Below are positions 36,501 through 45,177 of a stretch of DNA of 64,000 nt, one piece after another. The notes under the pieces are model-generated. The model did not search any database, was not told where the DNA came from, and worked only from the letters and a program-made list of their open reading frames with translations. Each line of letters opens with the position of its first letter. Within the stretch, counting starts at the first letter, position 1. The DNA is from an uncultured Idiomarina sp. (GTDB lineage: Bacteria > Pseudomonadota > Gammaproteobacteria > Enterobacterales > Alteromonadaceae), in NCBI GenBank assembly GCA_946885915.1, contig CAMPHF010000009.1, positions 1-64,000 of the forward strand, in the 5' to 3' direction. Both the position numbers and the translations under genes were made by a program.

Positions 36501-38866
36501 CGACTTTTTCGTTTTCCTTTGCTACTGGATTTTCCGCCGGGCTTGTTCGCGCCAGATTTGTTCGCGCCGGTCTTGTTCGCGCCAGCCTTTGGGGAACTAT
36601 GCTTACCCGCACCACGCCCACGTTTGGTTGGTTTACCTGAACGTTTTGGCTGGTCTGGGTCAAACCGTGCTTCGCCGGTTGGACTTGTCGCTGCTAATAA
36701 ATCTAGATCTATTTTTCGGTCATCCAAATTCACGCCACGTACGCGTACTTTTACCGCATCACCTAATCTATACACGCAACGACTATTCTCACCAATTAAC
36801 AAATGCCGTTTATCATCAAAATGGTAATAGTCATTGTCGAGATTACTAATGTGCACTAGACCGTCAATTTGCATGTCATCGAGTCGTATAAACAATCCGA
36901 AGCTAGTCACCGAGGCAATCACACCGTTGAACTCCATGCCAACATGGTCAAGCATGAACTCGCATTTCAACCATTCATCAACCTGACGGGTTGCATCATC
37001 TGCGCGACGTTCGGTCATCGAACAATGAACGCCTAAGCCATCTAGGTCTTTATCCGTATACGCAAATGCACCTTCCAGACTTGGCAACGGTCCCTGTTGT
37101 TTTTTCAGCTGGGCTTTTAACGCACGATGTAAAATCAAATCTGGGTAACGTCGAATTGGCGACGTGAAATGGGCGTAGGTACTGAGCGCTAAGCCAAAGT
37201 GACCTTCATTATCTGGGCTGTACACTGCCTGCTGCATTGAGCGCAGTAACATAGTTTGGATGAGTTCATGATCGGGACGCTCACCTATGGCTGCCAATAA
37301 ATCTCGGTAGTCGGAAGGCTCCGGTTTCACGCCACCATTTAGTTGCAAGCCAAGCTCTGCTAAAAACGCTCGAAACGCAACCAGTTTTTCCTCAGACGGC
37401 GATTGGTGAACGCGAAATAGCGCCGCCATCTCTTCGTCCGCCTCAATAAGCCGCCCGGTCGCCACGTTAGCGGCAATCATACATTCTTCAATCAGCATGT
37501 GGGCGACGTGACGGCGCACCGGCTCAATCCGTTCAATTTTGCGCTGAGCATTAAAAATAAACCGGGTTTCGGTGGTTTCAAATTCTATTGCGCCACGTTG
37601 CTGACGAGATTTTTTCAGCACTTTATAAAGGCTGTGTAAGGTGTCTATATTCCCCAACACGGCATCATATTGCTGCCGTAACTTGGGGTCACCTTCAATC
37701 ATTTTGGTCACTTTGGTGTAAGTAAGTCGAGCATGCGAGCGCATAACCGCTGGATAACAACGTACCTTGCTTTGCTCACCCCGCTTATCGATATGCATTT
37801 CGGTCACCATACATAACCTATCGACATCAGGGTTTAACGAACATAAGCCGTTGGATAATGCCTCTGGGAGCATAGGCACGACATGATTCGGAAAATAAAC
37901 TGAGTTGCCACGCGCAAGAGCTTCTTTATCAAGCGGCGTATTCGGCCGCACGTAATAACTCACATCAGCAATCGCCACCAACAATTTCCAGCCATCGCCG
38001 ACTGCTTCTGCATATACCGCATCGTCAAAGTCACGAGAATCTTCGCCATCAATGGTAATCAGTGGTAACTCGCGCAAGTCCTCGCGGCCTTCATAGGCCT
38101 CTGCGGGAACTTCGGCACCAAACTTTTCTGCCTCAGCAATAGCAGCTGGTGACCATTCGGTGGGAATATCGTGCTCACGGATCGCGACTTCAATTTCCAT
38201 TCCCGGTGCCATATGCTCACCAAGCACCTCAACCACAGCACCTAGAGGACTAGTGCGACGGTTAGGTCGTTTGGTGATGCGTACCACCACTATCTGACCA
38301 TGGCGGGCACCATTGCGGGCTTCCTCTGGAATTAAAATATCTTGATTGATTCGACCATCATCAGGCACCACGATGCCTAAGTCGTGTTCGACAAAAAACC
38401 GGCCAACGATATCGCCATCACGCGATTGCAATACCCGAACAATGCGTCCCTCGCGGCGCCCGCGAGCGTCAGTACCATGCTCTTTCACGAGCACTTTGTC
38501 ACCGTGCATAACGCTATACATTTGATGGTGAGGAATGAATAGATCAGGCCCGCCCTGATCGAGCTGAATAAAACCAAAGCCATCTTTGTGGCCAATGACC
38601 CGGCCTTGCAGTAATTCCATTCGCTCCGGAAGGCCATAAGCGTTGGCTTTGGTGTAGACCAACTGACCATCGCGCTCCATCGCGCGCAAGCGCCGCTTCA
38701 TGCCCTCATGCTGACGCTCGTCGGCAAGTTGGAAGCGGGCAATTAACTGCTCAAAAGTAATAGGTTTAAGTTGCGCGGTCACTGCCTCTAGCAAGGCTTC
38801 GCGCGAAGGGATTTCCACTTCATACTGTGGGGTGTCAGCAGCATTGCTGACCTTATTATCCGTCAT
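36497..38866 (-). CDS. rnr: Ribonuclease R
   Basis: 789-residue processive 3'-5' exoribonuclease that unwinds and degrades structured RNA. Order: N-terminal helix-turn-helix, two cold-shock domains (VIGHKDGFGFIQLDQGGPDL), the RNB catalytic domain with DGEDSRDFDDAVYAEA (metal-binding aspartates), an S1 domain (GVIASVTSFGLFIRLDDMQI) and a basic C-terminal tail. The tail contains GANK-type units (GANKTGANKSGANKPGGK) encoded by three 15-bp tandem repeats. It is cotranscribed with rlmB. Confidence 0.98.
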   Translation of the reverse strand: MTDNKVSNAADTPQYEVEIPSREALLEAVTAQLKPITFEQLIARFQLADERQHEGMKRRLRAMERDGQLVYTKANAYGLPERMELLQGRVIGHKDGFGFIQLDQGGPDLFIPHHQMYSVMHGDKVLVKEHGTDARGRREGRIVRVLQSRDGDIVGRFFVEHDLGIVVPDDGRINQDILIPEEARNGARHGQIVVVRITKRPNRRTSPLGAVVEVLGEHMAPGMEIEVAIREHDIPTEWSPAAIAEAEKFGAEVPAEAYEGREDLRELPLITIDGEDSRDFDDAVYAEAVGDGWKLLVAIADVSYYVRPNTPLDKEALARGNSVYFPNHVVPMLPEALSNGLCSLNPDVDRLCMVTEMHIDKRGEQSKVRCYPAVMRSHARLTYTKVTKMIEGDPKLRQQYDAVLGNIDTLHSLYKVLKKSRQQRGAIEFETTETRFIFNAQRKIERIEPVRRHVAHMLIEECMIAANVATGRLIEADEEMAALFRVHQSPSEEKLVAFRAFLAELGLQLNGGVKPEPSDYRDLLAAIGERPDHELIQTMLLRSMQQAVYSPDNEGHFGLALSTYAHFTSPIRRYPDLILHRALKAQLKKQQGPLPSLEGAFAYTDKDLDGLGVHCSMTERRADDATRQVDEWLKCEFMLDHVGMEFNGVIASVTSFGLFIRLDDMQIDGLVHISNLDNDYYHFDDKRHLLIGENSRCVYRLGDAVKVRVRGVNLDDRKIDLDLLAATSPTGEARFDPDQPKRSGKPTKRGRGAGKHSSPKAGANKTGANKSGANKPGGKSSSKGKRKSR
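36543..36587. repeat. Three 15-bp tandem repeats in the rnr 3' end
   Basis: TTGTTCGCGCCAGAT, TTGTTCGCGCCGGTC and TTGTTCGCGCCAGCC in direct succession; the first 11 bases are identical in all. They encode GANK(T/S/A)-type pentapeptides in the RNase R tail. Copy number may vary between strains. Confidence 0.85.
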
Positions 38867-39004
38867 AGTTTCTCTGTTGTTGTTGCAGTCGTTCCAAACG
38901 AACGCTGCGTTGATAGATGTTTAAACTTGAATGGGTTATATCATAGCGCAGATTGCAGCAGGATACCGATTAGTTATTGCACAACTTAGTTCGCCTTTGT
39001 CACC

Positions 39005-39853
39005 CTAGCGTAAATTAAAATAGGACATATCCATTAGGGTGTCGTGGACGCCCTTGATATTTTGAGGTAACCACTCTTCATACATCGCCACATCGCGATA
39101 GTCATCTAGCTTTATTTCTTGTTGTAATTGCGCGAGCGACTTGCCGGCTAAGATACCGTCACGAACCGCAGCGTAAAGCGTTTGTAAATATTGAAGGTAG
39201 CGTTCGACATCAGCTCGCGTTCCCATATTGGCGTGACCACCGACCAACACAGCAAACTCGGGTAACGCTAAAACTTCTTGGGTTGAGCGAATCATGCCGT
39301 GAATATCATAGCCCGGCAGATCTTGATAAGGCATGCGCCCAATCACAATCCAATCAACAACGTACATCACATTAGCGGGCATAAAACGCATACTCACCGA
39401 GCCACGCCCGTTATTCGGCCCATGGTAACGCAGCTCAACCCAACTATCAGCAAGCTTAACTGTCGTACGATCCATAAAAGTTTGGGTCGGCATTGCCGTA
39501 GGTGCGAGCGTCCAGGCGAGATCCTCGGCAGCATATTCATGGGCAAGCACCGCAACCTGACTATCGGCAAGATGCTCGCCACCAAGCGTATGATCTATGT
39601 GGTTGTGACTGTACGCAAGATATCGAATTGGCACATCGAATGTTTGTTTGATATACGCTTTTAAATACAAAGCCGCTTCTGCGCTAATAGGATCCGTCAC
39701 AAAAGCGCCTTGTTCGGTGACCATAAACACCGAATGGTAATGGCCGCTAGTAAAGCGATAGACGTTATCTTTAACCCTTTCGATTTTATACTGGGAGGCA
39801 AAAGTAACCGTTGATACTAAGCAAAAAATCAATCCTAGCCATAACCGCATCAT
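39005..39853 (-). CDS. Exported metallo-beta-lactamase-fold hydrolase
   Basis: About 282 residues. Three consecutive ATGs occur; the second (39853) has the best spacing (6) to GAGG. A signal peptide (MRLWLGLIFCLVSTVTFASQ) is followed by the MBL zinc motif HNHIDHTLGG (HxHxDH) and downstream metal ligands (VVDWIVIG, GGHANMGT). The family includes many hydrolases; the SHNHIDH form with a following GGEHL resembles class B-like and quinoprotein-relay MBL proteins. I cannot assign a substrate. It stands alone, between rnr and tRNA-Leu. Confidence 0.85.
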   Translation of the reverse strand: MMRLWLGLIFCLVSTVTFASQYKIERVKDNVYRFTSGHYHSVFMVTEQGAFVTDPISAEAALYLKAYIKQTFDVPIRYLAYSHNHIDHTLGGEHLADSQVAVLAHEYAAEDLAWTLAPTAMPTQTFMDRTTVKLADSWVELRYHGPNNGRGSVSMRFMPANVMYVVDWIVIGRMPYQDLPGYDIHGMIRSTQEVLALPEFAVLVGGHANMGTRADVERYLQYLQTLYAAVRDGILAGKSLAQLQQEIKLDDYRDVAMYEEWLPQNIKGVHDTLMDMSYFNLR

Positions 39854-40044
39854 CATTTACCTCGGAATCTACTTATAGTTAGATTAACTGACCGAGCTAA
39901 GATTTAGATCAAGTGCGGGATGCCAACGCTTCGTACTCAGACGGGTAAATAAACCGTAACAGTGGTGCAAGATGCATGCCCTTTCAAGCTTAACTGAAGA
40001 TCATGATTGCGGTTAGCGTTAATAACTGTGGAGCTTAAGAGTGA

Positions 40045-40131
40045 TGGTGCCGAGGGGGGGACTTGAACCCCCACGCTGTTACCAGCGGCGGATTTTGAAT
40101 CCGCTGCGTCTACCAATTCCGCCACCTCGGC
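40045..40131 (-). tRNA. leuX: tRNA-Leu (anticodon CAA)
   Basis: 87 nt with encoded CCA. The acceptor stem GCCGAGG/CCTCGGC, the D arm with GGTAGACGC, the anticodon stem GCGGA/TCCGC with loop TTCAAAA (anticodon CAA), the long class II variable arm CGCTGGTAACAGCG and the T arm GGGGGTTCAAGTCCCCC are all present. The long variable arm and CAA anticodon fix the leucine identity. The symbol follows E. coli usage for the CAA isoacceptor. Confidence 0.96.
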
Positions 40132-40158
40132 AAAGGTGTACTGCAGTTGATGCAGCGC

Positions 40159-40186
40159 ATTATACTCATGCCCTAAGTGGTTTCAA
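40159..40186 (-). promoter_or_regulatory. tRNA-Leu promoter
   Basis: On the minus strand TTGAAA, 16 bases, then a perfect TATAAT, followed by the GC-rich discriminator GCGCTGC. The start would be about 20 bases before the tRNA, and the short leader holds CTGCA/TGCAG. It fits a stable-RNA promoter. Confidence 0.8.
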
Positions 40187-40312
40187 GCAAATTATGACAT
40201 CAATTTGATTGTTTGCTCAAAAGCTACGCAACCACGCGCAAGATAGGCCATGCGCGAATGCCGTGTTAAACTCTCGGACATTGCAAATCGCCCGGGATTG
40301 GACCCACAATTA

Positions 40313-40831
40313 ATGTCAGCAACAACCAACACCACTCATCTTCTGCATGCCCAATTTCCAAGCGCTAGTTTTTGGCGGCGCCTCGCAGCTTGGGTTTATG
40401 ATGTGCTCGTCGCCGTCGCTATTATCATGCTTGCAGCTGCCTTGGCGCTTGGCGTTGCAGGCTTACTGACAACATTTGGCTGGGTAACCTTAAACGCCGG
40501 TGAGGATCATGCCGCTTGGCTGAACAACAGTTGGTGGTATCCACTTTATTTGTTGCTGGTGTTGGGCTTATTTTTTGGTTGGTTTTGGCATCGCTCTGGG
40601 CAAACCCTTGGGATGCGCGCGTGGCGCTTAAAAGTTCAGCAGCGCAATGGTGCGCGGATCACCAAGCGCCAAGCACTGATTCGAGTGCTCACTTGTGGTT
40701 TTGGCCTTGGTAACTTGTGGGTGTTGGTTGACTTCAAACATCGCCGAGCCTGGCACGATTATGCAGCGGGCACCGAGCTGGTGACTTTGTCCAAAGAAGC
40801 GAATCAACTCTACTACTGGAAAGATCTCTAA
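40313..40831 (+). CDS. RDD-family membrane protein
   Basis: 172 residues from the ATG at 40313 (MSATTNTTHLLHAQFPSASF); the frame is open upstream to a weaker start at 40250. The RDD hallmark residues are seen in FWRRLAAWVYDVLVAVAIIM (R and D of helix 1) and in the later GMRAWRLKVQ and RRAWHDYAAGTELV. Three helices are predicted. RDD proteins have been linked to transport, including Na+/H+ antiport in one case, but the role here is unknown. It converges on lptG. Confidence 0.88.
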   Translation: MSATTNTTHLLHAQFPSASFWRRLAAWVYDVLVAVAIIMLAAALALGVAGLLTTFGWVTLNAGEDHAAWLNNSWWYPLYLLLVLGLFFGWFWHRSGQTLGMRAWRLKVQQRNGARITKRQALIRVLTCGFGLGNLWVLVDFKHRRAWHDYAAGTELVTLSKEANQLYYWKDL

Positions 40832-40841
40832 GCTTGATCTA

Positions 40842-40869
40842 GTGCTTAGCCACGATTGCGGCTAAGCAC
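40842..40869. terminator. Hairpin at the RDD/lptG convergent junction
   Basis: GTGCTTAGCC and GGCTAAGCAC form a perfect 10-bp stem with an 8-base loop. One arm contains the lptG stop codon. T runs are lacking. The arrangement copies that at 29905-29929. Confidence 0.5.
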
Positions 40870-41916
40870 ATAAAATGCCGCACCAGCGAAGAGTAAACTG
40901 GGTACCGACGCACCCAATACCGGCGGTAACGCATAAACCTGAGCCAACGGCCCGAAAATTTCATTGCTCACATGAAAACCGAAACCGGTGATGACGCCCA
41001 GCAAAATGCGCGCGCCCATGGTGGTTGAACGCAAGGGACCGAAAATGAATGATAATGCCACCAGCAACATGACTGCCACTGTCAACGGCGCTAACACTTT
41101 CCGCCACAGCGCCAATTCATAGCGCTCAGCCGCCTGCTGATTAGTCACCAAATAATCTAAATAGTCGATCAGGCCGCGAATCGAGAGTGACTCCGGCTTT
41201 ACCGTCACCACGCCCAGTTTGTCCGGAGTTAGCGACGATTCCCAGGTATAGGAATTGAGCTGTTCAGAATCAATCCCGGCTTCCGTTAGCTGAGTTACGG
41301 TTACATTGCGTAAGCGCCAGCTTTGTCCGGTAAACACTGCCTGTTCACCAGCCACCACTGATTCTAAAGTGCGGGCCGCATTGAATTGATAAATAATCAA
41401 ATCGGAGATGCGCCCAGTATCTTGCACTTCACCAATATTGACGAAGTGATAGCCATCCTTTGCCCACACGCCGCGTTGCGACGAGATAAGACTACCACCG
41501 GAAATCGCCCGTGCACGTAATTCGCGCCCCTCGGCTTCCATTTGTGGCGCGACCCATTCACCAATTGCCATTACCGCGATCATCATGATGACCGCGCCTT
41601 TCATGACCGCGCCAATAATATTTAACCGCGAGCGACCTGCCGCCAGCATCACCACCAGCTCCGAGTTACTGGCTAACATGCCCATGCCAATAAGCCCACC
41701 AAGTAAGGCGGCCATTGGGAAAAAAACTTCAATGTCGCGCGGCAAGCTATACAGCACAAACAAACCCGCCTGCGCGATGCTGTAGCTGCCCTCGCCGACC
41801 GAGCGCAGTTGTTCGACAAAGCGAATCAACGCCGACAAACCGGTCAATACCGCGAGACTAAGTAACGAGGTGCGAAGTACGGTTTTGCCAATGTATTGGT
41901 CGAGGATTGAAAACAT
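40846..41916 (-). CDS. lptG: Lipopolysaccharide export system permease LptG
   Basis: 356 residues with the YjgP/YjgQ plan: three N-terminal helices, a periplasmic beta-jellyroll (about 110-260) and three C-terminal helices. With LptF and the ATPase LptB (not in this window) it extracts LPS from the inner membrane. The start overlaps the lptF stop by one base. The N-terminus MFSILDQYIGKTVLRTSLLS and the YFLDELFP-like loop (SLPRDIEVFFPMAALLGGLI) are typical. Confidence 0.95.
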   Translation of the reverse strand: MFSILDQYIGKTVLRTSLLSLAVLTGLSALIRFVEQLRSVGEGSYSIAQAGLFVLYSLPRDIEVFFPMAALLGGLIGMGMLASNSELVVMLAAGRSRLNIIGAVMKGAVIMMIAVMAIGEWVAPQMEAEGRELRARAISGGSLISSQRGVWAKDGYHFVNIGEVQDTGRISDLIIYQFNAARTLESVVAGEQAVFTGQSWRLRNVTVTQLTEAGIDSEQLNSYTWESSLTPDKLGVVTVKPESLSIRGLIDYLDYLVTNQQAAERYELALWRKVLAPLTVAVMLLVALSFIFGPLRSTTMGARILLGVITGFGFHVSNEIFGPLAQVYALPPVLGASVPSLLFAGAAFYVLSRNRG

Positions 41917-43022
41917 TAGCGCGCCCCTTTCAACTTGGCCATAAAGCGCAATCCTGCTGGGCGACCTTTACCGATGAGCGCAACCCCAAACACCAACAGC
42001 ACCACATGAATCCACCACAAGCCTATGGCTGGCGGTATCACGCCGTCATTGAGCGCTGAGCGTGCCGCCATTAGCAATAAAAAATATCCTAAATAAATTA
42101 ATAGTGCAGGTGCCATACGGGCAAACTTGCCTTGGCGTGGGTTCACTCGACTTAAAGGTACGGCGATTAAGGTAAGCAGTGGCATCGCAAGTGGAATCGC
42201 AATTCGCCACTGCAATTCAGCTTGCGCTTCAATCGAATTGTCGGCGACTAACTCTAGGGTCGAATAGGCTTCTAACTTACGCAGCTGTTCGCTCGCTTCT
42301 TGTTCCCTAATTTGTAACTGATAACGATCAAATGACATGACTTGGTAATCGCCTGACGGGGTTCCGCCGGCATAACGATTGCCGCCCTCGAGCACAAGTT
42401 GCTGTGAGCCACTGGCTTCAATCAGAACCTTTCCGGCATCGGCCATGACCACACTACCGCCAAGGTTTTCACCATTCTCACCACGAAACGCTTGGGCAAC
42501 AAACACCTCATCCAAGTCGCCGTTAGCGTCTAACCCCTGCACGAAAATTACCGCCTTGCCGTTACTGGCTTGCTGAAACCGGCCAGGCATAATCACACTT
42601 AAGCCGGTTTCAGAGCGTGCCCGTTCCTCGACTCGGCGCTCCTGTTCTAATGCCCAGGGCACTAAATATAAGGTTAACGCACCAGTCACCAAGGCAAGGA
42701 TAGTGGCGAGCACTAAGGTGACGCGGGTGACATACCATTCACTCACCCCACAGGCGTGCAGAACTGTCATTTCCGAATCTGCGTAGATGCGCCCATGCGC
42801 AAGCAAAATACCTAAAAATAAACTTAAGGGTAAAATAAGGGCCGCTAGCGCCGGTAGATTCAAGGAGAGTAACTGAATAACAACTTGACTAGGAATATCG
42901 CCATCTGAAGCGTCTGCAAGCACTCGAACAAACTTTTGGCTGACAAATATGGTCATCAACACCGCTAAAACTGCGATTTGCGATTTGAAAGTTTCGCGAG
43001 TTAGATAACGAAATATGAGCAC
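41916..43022 (-). CDS. lptF: Lipopolysaccharide export system permease LptF
   Basis: 368 residues, partner of LptG in the LptB2FG complex. The N-terminus MLIFRYLTRETFKSQIAVLA and the conserved LSLFLGILLAHGRIYADSEM with ACGVSEWYV (about 69-100, containing the coupling-helix region that meets LptB) are clear. A periplasmic jellyroll and three C-terminal helices follow. It is divergent from pepA, the standard pepA/lptFG arrangement of gammaproteobacteria. Confidence 0.95.
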   Translation of the reverse strand: MLIFRYLTRETFKSQIAVLAVLMTIFVSQKFVRVLADASDGDIPSQVVIQLLSLNLPALAALILPLSLFLGILLAHGRIYADSEMTVLHACGVSEWYVTRVTLVLATILALVTGALTLYLVPWALEQERRVEERARSETGLSVIMPGRFQQASNGKAVIFVQGLDANGDLDEVFVAQAFRGENGENLGGSVVMADAGKVLIEASGSQQLVLEGGNRYAGGTPSGDYQVMSFDRYQLQIREQEASEQLRKLEAYSTLELVADNSIEAQAELQWRIAIPLAMPLLTLIAVPLSRVNPRQGKFARMAPALLIYLGYFLLLMAARSALNDGVIPPAIGLWWIHVVLLVFGVALIGKGRPAGLRFMAKLKGAR

Positions 43023-43122
43023 TATTTACCACGCTTAAGTTTGTATTTTGCTGGAAAAACCACGAATTTTAAGTAAACTTGCTATTTTGCAAAGAATTAT
43101 TCTACGCACACCGCTAGGTGTC

Positions 43123-43218
43123 AACTCTAACCAAGCAACCAAGTGCCCTTAAAGCAGGGTCGCCCCGACGCTTGGTAGAGTTTAGCAGCTTTATTGACAA
43201 AACCTAGCTTCGAGAGGT
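43123..43218 (+). promoter_or_regulatory. Structured leader of pepA
   Basis: AACTCTAACCAAGC (43123-43136) pairs with GCTTGGTAGAGTT (43170-43182), 13 pairs with one bulged A. An inner CCCT/AGGG stem lies in the loop. A second hairpin AACCT (43201-43205) / AGGTT (43214-43218) covers the GAGAGG ribosome-binding site of pepA. Nothing similar is known to me for this gene, and regulation is only inferred. Confidence 0.5.
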
Positions 43219-43222
43219 TCAG

Positions 43223-44728
43223 ATGGAATTTAGTGTAAAAAGCGGTAGCCCAGAAAAACAACGTTCAGCCTGTATCGTCGTGGGCGTGTTTGAGCCGCGC
43301 CGTTTGTCTGGCGTTGCCGAGCAGTTAGACAAAGTTTCAGATGGATATCTTAGTAATTTATTACGCCGCGGCGACCTCGAAGGTAAAGCTGGGCAAATGC
43401 TGTTGTTACACCATGTGCCCAATATTTTGTCTGAACGGGTGTTGTTAGTAGGTTGTGGTAAAGAGCGCGAACTCGATGAGCGCCAGTACAAGCAAATTAT
43501 TGCCAAGACCATGCACACCTTGAATGAAACTGGCTCGATGGAAGCGGTGTGTTTCTTGAGCGAACTGCACGTTAAAAGCCGCGACACTTATTGGAAAGTG
43601 CGTCAGGCCGTAGAAGCAGCGCAAACCAGTTTATATACCTTTAATCAACTTAAAACCCGCAAAGAAGAACCGCGCCGGCCACTGCGCAAGTTGGTATTTA
43701 ACGTTCCAACTCGCCGTGAACTGCCAATTGGTGAGCGCGCGATTACGCACGCCCTTGCCGTTGCCAAAGGTATTCACGGTTGCCGTGACGTAGCAAACAT
43801 GCCACCCAACATTTGTACGCCAAGTTATTTGGCCGAGCAGGCCCAACAATTGGCCGAGCAGAGTGCCAATTTCAAGTTCTCGAAAGTCGATGCCAAAACC
43901 ATGGCAGAGCTTGGTATGAACGCCTACTTAGCGGTTGGTCGCGGCTCTGAACATGAACCTGTATTGAGTCTGCTGGAATATCGCGGCGGGCCGGAAGACC
44001 AAGCGCCTATCGTGTTGGTCGGTAAAGGCCTGACCTTCGACAGTGGTGGTATTTCCATCAAGCCGGCGGCAAACATGGATGAGATGAAATATGACATGGG
44101 TGGCGCTGCAGCGGTATTCGGGGTCATGACTGCGCTTGCCGAACTGCAATTACCGCTGAATGTAGTCGGTGCCATCGCCGGCTGCGAAAACATGCCAGAC
44201 GGCAAAGCTTATCGGCCCGGTGATATCCTCACCACCATGAGTGGGCAAACCGTTGAAGTGCTCAATACTGATGCCGAGGGCCGCTTGGTTTTATGCGACA
44301 CGCTCACCTATGTCGAGCGTTATCAGCCAGAATTGGTCATTGACGTTGCCACCTTAACCGGTGCTTGTGTGATTGCATTAGGTGCACATGCTACGGGCTT
44401 ATTCAGTGGTCACAATCCATTGGCCCATGAACTGTTAAATGCCGCCGACCAAAGTGGCGATAAAGCCTGGCGTTTACCGCTATGGGATGAATACCAAGAC
44501 CAACTTGAAAGTCCGTTTGCGGATATGGCGAACTTAGGTGGTCGTGAGGCCGGCGCAGTGACAGCGGCATGCTTTTTATCGCGCTTTACTCGCAAATACA
44601 ACTGGGCCCACTTAGATATTGCTGGTACGGCATGGCGCGGCGGCAAACATAAAGGCGCAACCGGTCGCCCAGTGTCTATGCTAACGCAGTTCCTGTTGAA
44701 TCGCGCCGGCGTTGCGCAGGCGGATTAA
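43223..44728 (+). CDS. pepA: Leucyl aminopeptidase PepA (family M17)
   Basis: 501 residues. Cytosolic two-metal aminopeptidase that in E. coli also binds DNA (Xer recombination, carAB control). The catalytic C-terminal domain has [27 protein letters not shown] and the signature [18 protein letters not shown]. The N-terminal domain is present at full length. GAGAGG lies 7 bases before the ATG, inside a possible hairpin. holC starts 3 bases after its stop. Confidence 0.98.
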   Translation: MEFSVKSGSPEKQRSACIVVGVFEPRRLSGVAEQLDKVSDGYLSNLLRRGDLEGKAGQMLLLHHVPNILSERVLLVGCGKERELDERQYKQIIAKTMHTLNETGSMEAVCFLSELHVKSRDTYWKVRQAVEAAQTSLYTFNQLKTRKEEPRRPLRKLVFNVPTRRELPIGERAITHALAVAKGIHGCRDVANMPPNICTPSYLAEQAQQLAEQSANFKFSKVDAKTMAELGMNAYLAVGRGSEHEPVLSLLEYRGGPEDQAPIVLVGKGLTFDSGGISIKPAANMDEMKYDMGGAAAVFGVMTALAELQLPLNVVGAIAGCENMPDGKAYRPGDILTTMSGQTVEVLNTDAEGRLVLCDTLTYVERYQPELVIDVATLTGACVIALGAHATGLFSGHNPLAHELLNAADQSGDKAWRLPLWDEYQDQLESPFADMANLGGREAGAVTAACFLSRFTRKYNWAHLDIAGTAWRGGKHKGATGRPVSMLTQFLLNRAGVAQAD

Positions 44729-44731
44729 GCA

Positions 44732-45169
44732 ATGCGCGCCGACTTTATCTTACTCAGCGAACAACCGCTGCCGCAGCAACTGGCTTGGTGGTGTGAGCAA
44801 GTCGCCCAGTTGTGGCGTCAGCATCGAACCTTGCGCGTTTGGTGTTCGGACCAAATCGCCGCGGAGCAGTTTGATGAGTACCTATGGCAGCAACCCGTGG
44901 ATGCCTTTATTCCGCACAATTTGTGCGGCGAGGGCCCACCAGGGGGTACACCGGTCGAGATTTGCTGGCCCCAGTGTAAGCAGTTACAGCCTCGAGGAGT
45001 GGCTGCGCACGTTAACCTAGCGGCCGACATACCGCTGCATTTAAAGGGCGCACGGTTTGTACTCGATCGCGTGCCGACCTCTGAACCAGACAAACAACAA
45101 GCGCGTGAACGCTATAAGAAGTACCGCGCGCTTGGCTTTGAACTACAAACAATTTCACCAACGAATTGA
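44732..45169 (+). CDS. holC: DNA polymerase III chi subunit
   Basis: 145 residues, [20 protein letters not shown]... . Chi links the clamp loader to SSB. The conserved fold elements [20 protein letters not shown] and [16 protein letters not shown] match HolC, and the position between pepA and valS is the classical one. Its TGA is followed by AAGGGTG, the valS ribosome-binding site. Confidence 0.93.
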   Translation: MRADFILLSEQPLPQQLAWWCEQVAQLWRQHRTLRVWCSDQIAAEQFDEYLWQQPVDAFIPHNLCGEGPPGGTPVEICWPQCKQLQPRGVAAHVNLAADIPLHLKGARFVLDRVPTSEPDKQQARERYKKYRALGFELQTISPTN

Positions 45170-45177
45170 AGGGTGTT

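Noticed and set aside
39937..40125. 62-residue minus-strand open frame starting MAELVDAADSKSAAGN
   Set aside because: This is the well-known spurious translation of tRNA-Leu itself.
43194..43199. TTGACA as the pepA -35
   Set aside because: A -10 at normal spacing would fall on the ribosome-binding site and start codon, leaving no leader, and no hexamer matches.
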